Below are positions 27,054-35,031 of a stretch of 64,000 nucleotides of DNA, in pieces. Source of the DNA: Palauibacter sp965207805 (lineage in GTDB: Bacteria; Gemmatimonadota; Gemmatimonadetes; Palauibacterales; Palauibacteraceae); contig OZ242312.1 of assembly GCA_965207805.1 (NCBI GenBank), positions 2,976,001 to 3,040,000 on the forward strand, given 5' to 3'. The notes beneath the pieces are model-generated. The model was not told the DNA's origin, did not search any database, and saw only the letters and a list, made by a program, of their open reading frames with translations. Every line of letters begins with the position of its first letter. Position 1 is the stretch's first letter. Position numbers and translations under genes: made by a program.

Positions 27054-27953
27054 TCAGACGGGGAGGGAGACGTCGAGGATTCGGGGGCCTTCGGGGCGGT
27101 CGAGGACGGCGAGCGTTCGGCGGGCGCGGGCGCGGGCGGCCTCGTCGCGGAAGATCGCGAACAGCGTCGAGCCCGATCCGGTCATCGCGGCCAGGGCCGG
27201 GTCGCACGACCGCAGCCGGTCGAGGAGTCCGGACAGTTCCGGGTGCCGGGCAAGGACGGGCGCCTCGAGGTCGTTTCGGGCCAGGCGCTCGAGCGAGTCC
27301 CACTCGGCCAGCCGCGTCGCGCCCGGGAGCACGGAGGCGGCGCCGGCGTCCTCGTCCGTGCGGGCGAGCCAGTCGTAGGCCTCGGGCGTGGAAACGTGGA
27401 TGCCGGGGCAGACGAGCAGCGCGGGACGGGCGCGCGGCGGGAGGAGCGGGAGGAGCCGGCGGCCGCGCTCCCAGCCGAGCGCCATTGGCACGCCGAGGAG
27501 CGCGAAGGGCACGTCGCTGCCGATCTCGCCGGCGAGTTCCAGGAGTTGCCGCGTCTCCAGCCGGGGCCAGCGGTCGGCGAGCAGGCGGAGCGTCGCGCCC
27601 GCGTCCGCGCTCCCGCCGCCGAGCCCGCTCCCCATGGGGATCCGTTTCGTCAGGCGGATGTGCACCGCGCGGCGCCCCCGATTCCCGAACGCGCGGGCCA
27701 GGAAACGCTCCGCCGCCTGCCAGCAAAGGTTGTCGGGACCGTCCGGCACGCCCTCGGCCAGGGGCCCATCGACGGAGAGGGCGATGCCACTCTCAGGCGC
27801 AGCCTCGAGGACGGTCACCGTGTCGGACAGGCTCGTGCGGGCGAGCACGGTCTCGACGCCGTGGAAGCCCGTCGCGTCCCTGGCGAACACGCGCAGGCGC
27901 AGGTTGACCTTCGCGTGGGCTTCGGCCGTCCCGGTCTCCCCGGCGGCCGTCAC
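27054..27953 (-). CDS. ispE: 4-diphosphocytidyl-2-C-methyl-D-erythritol kinase
   Basis: GHMP kinase of the MEP isoprenoid pathway. GTG 27953 overlaps the upstream stop as GTGA and gives 299 residues. The N-terminal AHAKVNLRLRVFARDATGFH is followed by the ATP loop PMGSGLGGGSADAGATLRLL. A late ALAAMTGSGSTLFAIF block matches the GHMP motif 3. Length is normal. It ends the pdxJ-flippase-ispE run, after which comes the short gene-poor stretch near the tRNA. Confidence 0.95.
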   Translation of the reverse strand: MTAAGETGTAEAHAKVNLRLRVFARDATGFHGVETVLARTSLSDTVTVLEAAPESGIALSVDGPLAEGVPDGPDNLCWQAAERFLARAFGNRGRRAVHIRLTKRIPMGSGLGGGSADAGATLRLLADRWPRLETRQLLELAGEIGSDVPFALLGVPMALGWERGRRLLPLLPPRARPALLVCPGIHVSTPEAYDWLARTDEDAGAASVLPGATRLAEWDSLERLARNDLEAPVLARHPELSGLLDRLRSCDPALAAMTGSGSTLFAIFRDEAARARARRTLAVLDRPEGPRILDVSLPV

Positions 27954-28969
27954 GGCGAGGTCTCCGGCGCGCGGGCCTCGCTCCGCCCGAAGTCGCGGCG
28001 GCTGATCCCGAGGCGCCGCATGTACCAGATCCCCAGCACCGTGATGGGCAGGAAGGTGAGGATGTGGTAGCCCGCGGCGAAGCTGATGATTCTCGCGGGC
28101 TCGATGTGGTGGAGTTCGAGCGCGACGCGCGCCGCGGTCTCGAACGGTCCGAAGAACCCGGGCGTGGAGGGGATCGCGACGGCGAAGCCGATCGTGGTCT
28201 GGAGGACGAGCGCGCCGAGGAAGCCGGGCCCGATGATGCCGAAGGCGAGGAACCCGAGATAGAACGAAACGGCGTTCCAGGCCCAGACAGCGAACGACCA
28301 CAGCATCGCGCGGGCGAAGACGTGCGCGTGGCGCAGCGCCCCGAGACCGTCCACGAACGCGGAGAGCACGTCCATGATGCGGCCGGCGACGCGGTCGGGC
28401 GCGACCCGGTGCGACCACTTGGCCGCGAGCCGGAGGAAGCGGTCCGGAGAGCGGACGAGGAGGGCGAGCGCCAGAAGGCTCGCGGAGACGAGGATGACGC
28501 CCACGGTGAACAGATCCCGCAGCGTCCCGGAGGCGGCTTCGTCGACCCCGACGAGGAAGAAGGCGGGGACGAGGAACACCATGAGCACGATCGCGTCGAG
28601 CAGGCGCTCCACGACGAGCGAGGCGAGCGCGGCGCTCAGGGGCACGGGTGTGATCCGCGACAGCGAGTAGGCGCGGGCGAACTCGCCGAGCCGGCCGGGC
28701 AGGACGTTGTTCGCCATGAAGCCGATGCACACGGCCGCGTAGCGGGAACCGAACGGCAGGTTTCCGTTCGAGGCGCGGAGGAGGATGTCCCACCGGATCG
28801 CGCGGAGGTTGAAGGTGAGCGTGGCCACGACCGTCGCGGCGATGAGCAGCCAGACGTTCGCCTCGCCCAGGTGCCGCAGGAGTTCGGCGGCCGAGACGCC
28901 CCGCAGCGCCCAGACGAGGAGCGCGACGGAGACAAGTACGCCGATGAGGACTGTGAGACGGCCTCTCAC
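27950..28969 (-). CDS. Lysylphosphatidylglycerol synthetase TM/flippase-like protein (YbhN/UPF0104)
   Basis: Polytopic membrane protein of the LPG_synthase_TM family, thought to flip or handle lipids. I take GTG 28969, which overlaps the pdxJ stop as GTGA. Its 339 residues begin with a membrane helix (LTVLIGVLVSVALLVWALRG). The family block NNVLPGRLGEFARAYSLSRI is clear, as are the later GFAVAIPSTPGFFGPFETAA and about eight helices. No catalytic MprF domain is attached, so no lysylation is implied. Confidence 0.87.
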   Translation of the reverse strand: MRGRLTVLIGVLVSVALLVWALRGVSAAELLRHLGEANVWLLIAATVVATLTFNLRAIRWDILLRASNGNLPFGSRYAAVCIGFMANNVLPGRLGEFARAYSLSRITPVPLSAALASLVVERLLDAIVLMVFLVPAFFLVGVDEAASGTLRDLFTVGVILVSASLLALALLVRSPDRFLRLAAKWSHRVAPDRVAGRIMDVLSAFVDGLGALRHAHVFARAMLWSFAVWAWNAVSFYLGFLAFGIIGPGFLGALVLQTTIGFAVAIPSTPGFFGPFETAARVALELHHIEPARIISFAAGYHILTFLPITVLGIWYMRRLGISRRDFGRSEARAPETSP

Positions 28970-29721
28970 CCGCGCGCCTCGCGCACGAGTTCCGACATCT
29001 CGAGCACCGCGCGCTCGATCCCCACGAGCACGGAGCGGCTCACGATCGAGTGGCCGATGTTGAGTTCCTCGCACTCCGGGATCGCCGCCACGGGCTGCAC
29101 GTTCTCGTAGGTGAGCCCGTGTCCGACGTGCACGCCGAGGCCGGCGCCTTCGGCCCGCATCGCGGCATCCTCCAGTCGGGAGAGTTCGCGGTCGGCGGCC
29201 GCCCGGTCCGGCGCGTTGGCGTATTCGCCGGTGTGAAGTTCGATCGCCGCCGCGCCGGCCTCGGCCGAGGCGTCGACGGCCGCGGGATCCGGGTCGATGA
29301 AGAGTGACGTGCGGATCCCGGCGTCCTGCAGCCGCGCCACGGCGGCGGCGATGCGGGCCGGGTCGGCGGTCATGTCCAGCCCGCCCTCCGTCGTCAGTTC
29401 CTCCCTCTTCTCGGGGACGAGCGTGGCCTGGGCCGGCCGCCAGCGTTCGGCGAGGGCGAGCACTTCTTCCTCGGCCGCGAGTTCGAGGTTCACGAAGGTG
29501 CGGACGGTCGCCAGCAGGAGCTCCACGTCGCGGTCCTGGATGTGCCGGCGGTCCTCGCGCAGGTGCACCGTGATCCCGTTCGCGCCGCCGAGTTCGGCGA
29601 GGACGGCGGCCCGCACCGGATCGGGTTCATCCGTGCCGCGCGCCTGCCGGACGGTCGCCACGTGATCGATGTTCACGCACAGCCGGCAATCGACCAGGTG
29701 CGAGAAGCTGCTGTTCGCCAT
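28966..29721 (-). CDS. pdxJ: Pyridoxine 5'-phosphate synthase
   Basis: Closes the PNP ring in the DXP-dependent vitamin B6 pathway. The 251 residues contain the start block LCVNIDHVATVRQARGTDEP, then GANGITVHLREDRRHIQDRD, the VTLVPEKREE-type segment (here ATLVPEKREELTTEGGLDM), IELHTGEYANA, and the C-terminal HGLTYENVQPVAAIPECEEL with NIGHSIVSRSV. All phosphate- and substrate-loop motifs are present. It lies downstream of hflX with a 37-bp gap. Confidence 0.96.
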   Translation of the reverse strand: MANSSFSHLVDCRLCVNIDHVATVRQARGTDEPDPVRAAVLAELGGANGITVHLREDRRHIQDRDVELLLATVRTFVNLELAAEEEVLALAERWRPAQATLVPEKREELTTEGGLDMTADPARIAAAVARLQDAGIRTSLFIDPDPAAVDASAEAGAAAIELHTGEYANAPDRAAADRELSRLEDAAMRAEGAGLGVHVGHGLTYENVQPVAAIPECEELNIGHSIVSRSVLVGIERAVLEMSELVREARG

Positions 29722-29758
29722 GATTGTGCTCCCGTTCTCGGCTCGACGGTCCGCCGCG

Positions 29759-31045
29759 TCAGGCGGCGTCGGCCCGCTCCACGACCAGGCCGCTGTCGCG
29801 CCAGCGGCCGGCCACTCCGGCGGGCACGCGGGCCACGATGACCACGCACCCGGCTTCGTACGCGCGCTCCAGCACCTCGCCCTCCCGGTACGCCTCGGCG
29901 AGCCGCGCGCCGTCCCCGGCGGGCAGGCTCACCCGCACCGTCTCGAGGCGGGCCCGCATCGCGGCCTGCAGGGCCTCGCGCAACGGCTGCAGCCCGCCCT
30001 CCTCCATGATCGAGGTCAGCACGTGCGGCCGTCCGTCGGCCGCGGCCCGCTCGCGCAGCGCGCGCTCCTCCTCGTGCGTGAGCCGGTCGATCTTGTTGAA
30101 GACCTCGACCACGGGGCGATCCGCCACGCCGGCCTCCGCCAGCACCTCTTCCACGGCCTCGCGCTGCTCGTCCCGGCTCGGCGACGAGGCGTCGATCACG
30201 TGCAGCAGGAGGTCGGCCTCGGCGAGTTCCTCCATCGTCGCCCGGAAGGACGCCACGAGATGATGCGGGAGCTTCCGGATGAACCCCACCGTGTCGGTGA
30301 GGAGGATCGGGCCGGGACCTTCGAGATCGCAAACCCGGGTCGCCGAGTCCACCGTCGCGAACAGCCGGTCCTCGACGAAGACGTCCGAGCCCGAGAGCGC
30401 GCGCAGGATGGAGGACTTGCCCGCGTTCGTATAGCCCGTGAGCGCCACGGTGAACTGTTCGCTCCGGGCCCGGCGCTGCGTGACCCGCGCCCGCGCGATG
30501 TGGTCGAGCTTGCGCCGCAGCCGGGCCAGGCGCCGGTCGATGAGCCGGCGGTCCGTCTCAATCTGCTGTTCGCCGGGTCCGCGCGCGCCGATTCCGCCGC
30601 CCTCGCGGGAGAGGTGGGTCCACATGCGCTTCAACCGCGTCCGCATGTACTGGAGCTGGGCGAGTTCGACCTGGAGCTTCGCTTCCGAGGTCCGGGCCCG
30701 GAGCGCGAAGATGTCGAGGATGAGTTCGGTCCGGTCGAGCGCGCGCACGCCGAGCGCCGCTTCGAGATTCGCGCCCTGGGCGGGCGTGAGTTCCTCGTCG
30801 AAGATGGCGAGCGTCGCCTCGTGCTCCCGCAGGGCCTGCGCCAGGCGTTCGACCTTCCCCTTGCCGATGAAGGTCGAGGCGTTCGGCGTGCGCAGGCGCT
30901 GGACGACCGCGCCCCGGACATCGGCTCCCGCCGTCCCGGCGAGGCGGGCGAGTTCCGCGAGGTGTTCGTCCACCGTCTCCTGGGACATGTCGGGCGGCGG
31001 CGCGCCCACGAGCACCGCGCGCTCCGCCACCTCGTCCGACGTCAC
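29759..31045 (-). CDS. hflX: GTPase HflX
   Basis: Ribosome-associated GTPase that splits stalled 70S particles. The 428 residues have the N-terminal HflX domain (NASTFIGKGKVERLA, IFDEELTPAQGANLEAALGV) and the linker RMWTHLSREGGGIGARGPGE. The GTPase domain shows G1 GYTNAGKS near 204, G3 DTVGFIRKLPHHLVASF and G4 NKID. The GTG start overlaps the rarA stop by 4 bp. Length is normal. Confidence 0.96.
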   Translation of the reverse strand: MTSDEVAERAVLVGAPPPDMSQETVDEHLAELARLAGTAGADVRGAVVQRLRTPNASTFIGKGKVERLAQALREHEATLAIFDEELTPAQGANLEAALGVRALDRTELILDIFALRARTSEAKLQVELAQLQYMRTRLKRMWTHLSREGGGIGARGPGEQQIETDRRLIDRRLARLRRKLDHIARARVTQRRARSEQFTVALTGYTNAGKSSILRALSGSDVFVEDRLFATVDSATRVCDLEGPGPILLTDTVGFIRKLPHHLVASFRATMEELAEADLLLHVIDASSPSRDEQREAVEEVLAEAGVADRPVVEVFNKIDRLTHEEERALRERAAADGRPHVLTSIMEEGGLQPLREALQAAMRARLETVRVSLPAGDGARLAEAYREGEVLERAYEAGCVVIVARVPAGVAGRWRDSGLVVERADAA

Positions 31046-32481
31046 TGTTTCGATCGATTCTCCTCCGTGGTCTCAGGGCCCGCTTCCGCCGCCGCCCGCG
31101 CCCGGCTGTGGCGAATCGCGTCGAGCCTGCGCCTCGCCTCCGCTTCCCAGCCGCGCTCCACCGGATGATACCAGCGGCTTCCGTGCAACGACTCCGGAAG
31201 GTAGGACTGGGCCGCCACGCCGTCTTCCTCGTCGTGATCGTAGCGATACCCCGATCCGTACCCGAGTTCCTTCATGAGCCGCGTGGGCGCGTTCCGAATA
31301 TGGAACGGGACGGGCTCGGCCGGCGTTTCGCGCGCCGCGCGGGCGGCGCCACCGAAACCCCGGTAGACCGCGTTCGATTTCGGGGCGAGCGCCAGGTAGG
31401 TGACCGCCTGGGCGAGGGCCAGATCCCCCTCGGGGCTGCCGAGAAAGTGGTACGCGTCCCGCGCCGCGATCGTGACCGCGAGCGCGCCGGGATCCGCGAG
31501 TCCGACGTCCTCGGCGGCCATGCGCACGATGCGCCGAGCCAGGTACATGGGGTCCTCGCCGCCGTCCAGCATGCGCGCGAGCCAGTAGAGCGCCGCATCC
31601 GCGTCCGAGCCGCGCACGGCCTTGTGCAGGGCGGAGATGAGGTTGAAATGCTCCTCGCCCGACTTGTCGTAGCGCGCGAACCGTTTCTGCAGCGCCGCCG
31701 CCACGTGATCCTCGGAGATCGCGGGGACGCCGGCCACGCCGGCCAGGTCCGCCGCCGTCTCGAGCGCGTTGAGGGCGCGGCGGGCGTCCCCGTCCGACTC
31801 GGTGCCGAGCCGGGCCAGGGCGTCGTCGTCGATGGCGAGGCCCGTGGCGCCGAGTCCGCGCTCCCCGTCCCGCAGCGCGCGGGCGCAGATCTCCGCGACG
31901 TCTTCCGGCGCCAGCGGGTCGAGGACGAAGACCCGCGTGCGGGAGAGGAGCGGGCCGACGACTTCGAAGCTGGGGTTCTCCGTCGTGGCCCCGATGAGGG
32001 TGACGGCGCCGCGCTCGACGTGCGGGAGGAGGGCATCCTGCTGCACCCGGTTGAAGCGGTGGATCTCATCGACGAAGAGGACGGTGCCGCGGCCGGTGGC
32101 GGCGCGGCGCGCCTTCGCCTCCTCCAGCACGCGGCGGACGCGGGGGATCCCGTCGGTCACGGCGGAAAACGGGACGAACGCGGCTTCCATCCGGCCGGCC
32201 AGCAGCCCGGCGAGGGTCGTTTTGCCGGTGCCCGGCGGACCCCAGAAGATGAGACTCGGGACGCGGCCGCTCTCGATGAGCTGGCGCAGGGGTCGGCCCT
32301 CGCCGACGAGTTTCGGCTGTCCGACGAACTCCGCCAGCCGCCGCGGGCGCATGCGGGCGGCGAGCGGGGAGTCGGCCAGGGCGGCATCCCGGGCCGCGTC
32401 GGTCCCCGGCCCGGCGGCGTCCGAGGGCGCGGGCTCGGCATGCGGTTCGGTGCCGGGGAACAGGCTCGGCTCGTCAGTCAT
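31042..32481 (-). CDS. rarA: Replication-associated recombination protein A (RarA/MgsA, AAA+ ATPase)
   Basis: Clamp-loader-like ATPase acting at stalled forks. I choose ATG 32481, overlapping the CCA gene by 8 bp, for 479 residues; the first ~40 are a Pro/Ala-rich spacer. Walker A GPPGTGKTT lies near 80, Walker B FVDEIHRFNRVQQDALLPHV follows, and sensor 1 is GATTENPSFEV. The C-terminal tetramerisation block (RGSDADAALYWLARMLDGGE, HFLGSPEGDLALAQAVTYLA) is complete. Confidence 0.95.
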   Translation of the reverse strand: MTDEPSLFPGTEPHAEPAPSDAAGPGTDAARDAALADSPLAARMRPRRLAEFVGQPKLVGEGRPLRQLIESGRVPSLIFWGPPGTGKTTLAGLLAGRMEAAFVPFSAVTDGIPRVRRVLEEAKARRAATGRGTVLFVDEIHRFNRVQQDALLPHVERGAVTLIGATTENPSFEVVGPLLSRTRVFVLDPLAPEDVAEICARALRDGERGLGATGLAIDDDALARLGTESDGDARRALNALETAADLAGVAGVPAISEDHVAAALQKRFARYDKSGEEHFNLISALHKAVRGSDADAALYWLARMLDGGEDPMYLARRIVRMAAEDVGLADPGALAVTIAARDAYHFLGSPEGDLALAQAVTYLALAPKSNAVYRGFGGAARAARETPAEPVPFHIRNAPTRLMKELGYGSGYRYDHDEEDGVAAQSYLPESLHGSRWYHPVERGWEAEARRRLDAIRHSRARAAAEAGPETTEENRSKQ

Positions 32482-33847
32482 CGGCGCCGGGCAGCCCGTT
32501 GCCGGCGGCGGGCGCGTCGGGCGGGCGCGAGGCCTCCGCGAGCGCGCCGAGTTCGATGAGCCGGCGAGCCTCTTCGAGGAGGGGCTCGCGCTCGTTGCGG
32601 CCGGGGTCCTCGATGACCTGTTCGAGCAACTCCTCCAGCAGCAGCCGCACGATCGGACCCGGCGACATGCCGAGGGCGAGGAGGTCGTCCCCCTTGACCG
32701 CGAGACCCGCCAGGTCGAGCACCGGGTCTCTCTCGCGTTCATCCAGGACGCGCTCCCGGGTCGCCTCCAGGTAGCGCTCCGCCCGCGTCTCGCCCGCGGC
32801 GCGGGCGACGGCGAAGTGCAGCTCGAACAGGTCCTGCCACGCGTCGCCGACCGATGCGAGCCAGCGCCGGTGCTCCGCCGCGGAGTCCAGCGCCCCGACG
32901 AAGGGGAGGTACAGCCGGGCGAGCCGCCCGACGTAGCGCCGGTCCGCGTTGGAGAACTTGAGCCGGGAGAGCAGCGATTCGGCGGCTTCGGCCCGGCCGT
33001 CGGGTGTTTCGGACGCGCACACGAGCAGGCTCGCCAGGCGCACGTTCGCGGCCTGCGCCGGGGCCGCGTCGACGGCGCCGAGCGCGGACCGCCACGCGTC
33101 TCCCTCCGCCGCGAGCCCGAGCAGCTCCGGGTACCAGTGGCCCAGCGCCCCGCAGTCCGCGTACAGGTCCAGCGCGGCCGAGGGCTTCGGGTCCGCCATG
33201 ACCTTGAGCAACTCTTCGCGCACGCGCTCGGCCGACAGCCCGGCCAGGCCGTCCACCGCCTCCCGCATCGCCTCGTCCGTTCGGGCCTCCACCGCCCACT
33301 CGAAGCGTCCGGCGAAGCGGAAGCCGCGCAGGATGCGCAGGTAGTCCTCGCGGAAGCGCGCCTCGGGCTCTCCCACGGCGCGTAGGATCCCGTCCTCGAT
33401 GTCCTCCGCGCCGCCCCACTCGTCGCGCACCTCGCCGGAGGCGGGCCGCCAGGCGATCGCGTTCGCCGTGAAGTCGCGGCGGCTCAGGTCTTCCCCGATG
33501 GAATCGGCGAAGGCCACCCGCGCGTGGCGGCCATCCGTCTCGACATCGCGCCGGAAGGTCGTCACCTCGTATCCGTCGTCCCCGTCGAGGACCTTCACGG
33601 TCCCGTGCGACACGCCGACCGGGACCGTCCGCCGGAAGATGCGCATGACGTCATCGGGCCGCGCGTCCGTCGTCAGGTCCTCCCAGTCCGGCACGGGCAG
33701 GTCGGGCGTCCCTCCGATCTGAGAGACGTAGGCATCGCGGATCGCGCCGCCCACGGCCCAGGCCTCGAAACCCGCGGCCTCGAGCTTTTCCGCGGTGCGG
33801 GAGAACCCGGGCGGGGGGGAGAACAGGCCCGGATCGATCGCGCTCAC
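32474..33847 (-). CDS. CCA tRNA nucleotidyltransferase / poly(A) polymerase family protein
   Basis: Adds or repairs tRNA 3' CCA, or polyadenylates RNA. The 457 residues begin with the class II nucleotidyltransferase head: VGGAIRDAYV, a metal-site loop, GVSHGTVKVL, EVTTFRRDVE and DLSRRDFTANAIAW. The RNA-binding segment RFREDYLRILRGFRFAGRFE follows. The metal loop reads PDWEDLTTDARP; relatives have D-x-D-L-A-T, so one extra residue separates the two aspartates (D-W-E-D). Glu may replace the second ligand. Whether this is a CCA-adding or A-adding enzyme cannot be told by eye. Confidence 0.9.
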   Translation of the reverse strand: MSAIDPGLFSPPPGFSRTAEKLEAAGFEAWAVGGAIRDAYVSQIGGTPDLPVPDWEDLTTDARPDDVMRIFRRTVPVGVSHGTVKVLDGDDGYEVTTFRRDVETDGRHARVAFADSIGEDLSRRDFTANAIAWRPASGEVRDEWGGAEDIEDGILRAVGEPEARFREDYLRILRGFRFAGRFEWAVEARTDEAMREAVDGLAGLSAERVREELLKVMADPKPSAALDLYADCGALGHWYPELLGLAAEGDAWRSALGAVDAAPAQAANVRLASLLVCASETPDGRAEAAESLLSRLKFSNADRRYVGRLARLYLPFVGALDSAAEHRRWLASVGDAWQDLFELHFAVARAAGETRAERYLEATRERVLDERERDPVLDLAGLAVKGDDLLALGMSPGPIVRLLLEELLEQVIEDPGRNEREPLLEEARRLIELGALAEASRPPDAPAAGNGLPGADD

Positions 33848-33871
33848 GGCAGTCTCAGCCTCACGGCATTC

Positions 33872-34654
33872 TCAGCCGCACAGCACGCTGCCGCCGTTCA
33901 CGTTGAGGATCTCGCCCGTGATGTGCCGGGCCGCGTCGGAGAGGAGGAAACAGATGGGTCCGGCGATGTCTTCCGCCGTGGCGACGCGCCCGAGCGGAAT
34001 GAGGGTCAGCGCGGCGCGCCCGGCCTCGCCCTGGAGCGCCGGCGAAGACATGTCCGTGTCGACCCAGCCGGGGGCGACGGCGTTTACGTTGATCGACCTC
34101 GGGCCGAGTTCGGTCGCGATCGACTTGCAGAACGCGTTGATCGCCCCCTTCGACGCAGCGTAGTGGCTGTGCTCCGCCTCTCCCCGCTGGGACGCCGTCG
34201 AGGAGACGAGGACGATTCTGCCGTCCGCGCCCATGCGACGCGCCGCTTCCCGCGTGCCCGCGTAGATGGACGTGAGGTTCGTCTCGATCATGTGTCGCCA
34301 CTCATCCGCTTCGAGCGACTCGATCGGCCGCGGGTCCACGTTCCAGATGCCGGCGTTGCCCACGAACCCGTCCAGTCCGCCGAACTCGGCGTCGGCGCGC
34401 TCGAACAGCGTCCGACACTCCGCGGGGTTGGCGAGGTCCGCGCCGGCGCACCAGTGGCGCCCGTCCGGGGCGAGCGCGTACGCCTCCTCGACCGCCCGCC
34501 GCCCCTCGGCCTCCGCCCGGTGGTAGGCGATGCCGACGGACGCGCCGGACGCGGCGAGGCACTGCACGGTCGCGCGTCCGATCCCGCGCGAACCTCCGGT
34601 GACAAGCACGCGCTTGCCCGCGAGGCCGGGCAACCCCGGCACCGTCGCTGTCAT
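33872..34654 (-). CDS. SDR-family oxidoreductase, FabG-like
   Basis: Short-chain dehydrogenase/reductase. The 260 residues show the dinucleotide loop VLVTGGSRGIGRAT, NAG at the end of beta4 (VGNAGIW), catalytic Ser in LVSSTAS, the YAASKGA motif carrying Tyr and Lys, and the C-terminal ITGEILNVNGGSVL. The pattern resembles 3-oxoacyl-ACP reductase, but many SDRs share it, and it is not next to other fatty-acid genes. It overlaps the small gene upstream by 4 bp (ATGA). Confidence 0.9.
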   Translation of the reverse strand: MTATVPGLPGLAGKRVLVTGGSRGIGRATVQCLAASGASVGIAYHRAEAEGRRAVEEAYALAPDGRHWCAGADLANPAECRTLFERADAEFGGLDGFVGNAGIWNVDPRPIESLEADEWRHMIETNLTSIYAGTREAARRMGADGRIVLVSSTASQRGEAEHSHYAASKGAINAFCKSIATELGPRSINVNAVAPGWVDTDMSSPALQGEAGRAALTLIPLGRVATAEDIAGPICFLLSDAARHITGEILNVNGGSVLCG

Positions 34655-35031
34655 TCCGTCATCTCCTCCTTCGTTGAATCGTTTTCGTTGAATCGTTCAC
34701 TGATCAGCCCGCCCGGACCCACCCGCTCGGCGAGCCGGCGTGCCCGTGCGGCGCTCCCTCCCAGGGCCGGATCCGCGGCCGCCTCGAGCGCGTAGGTGAG
34801 GATCGCATCCGCGGCGAGCAGGGTCACCGCCTCCGAGCGGTTGGCTTCGCCCTCCGACGCAGCCTCCAGCGCGGCGAGCGCCGCGTGGACGAGTCCGTCC
34901 TCGCCCTCCGCCAGACGCTCCCGCACCAGCGGCCACACCGCTTCCGCCAGTTCCGCCGGAGCGCTCCGGAGCCGCCCCGCGAGCCACGTCTCGAGCGTGA
35001 GAGGGCCGGGTTCGGCCGGCACGTCAGCCAC
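34651..35031 (-). CDS. Small hypothetical protein between alaS and the SDR gene
   Basis: Not recognised. The GTG at 35031 overlaps the end of alaS and gives 126 residues. The protein is almost wholly helical and Ala/Leu/Glu-rich: LETWLAGRLRSAPAELAEAV, VWPLVRERLAEGEDGLVHAA, AVTLLAADAILTYALEAAAD. No signal or membrane segment is seen. Overlaps with both neighbours show it is genuinely part of this operon. A regulatory or scaffold role is possible but unsupported. Confidence 0.65.
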   Translation of the reverse strand: MADVPAEPGPLTLETWLAGRLRSAPAELAEAVWPLVRERLAEGEDGLVHAALAALEAASEGEANRSEAVTLLAADAILTYALEAAADPALGGSAARARRLAERVGPGGLISERFNENDSTKEEMTE

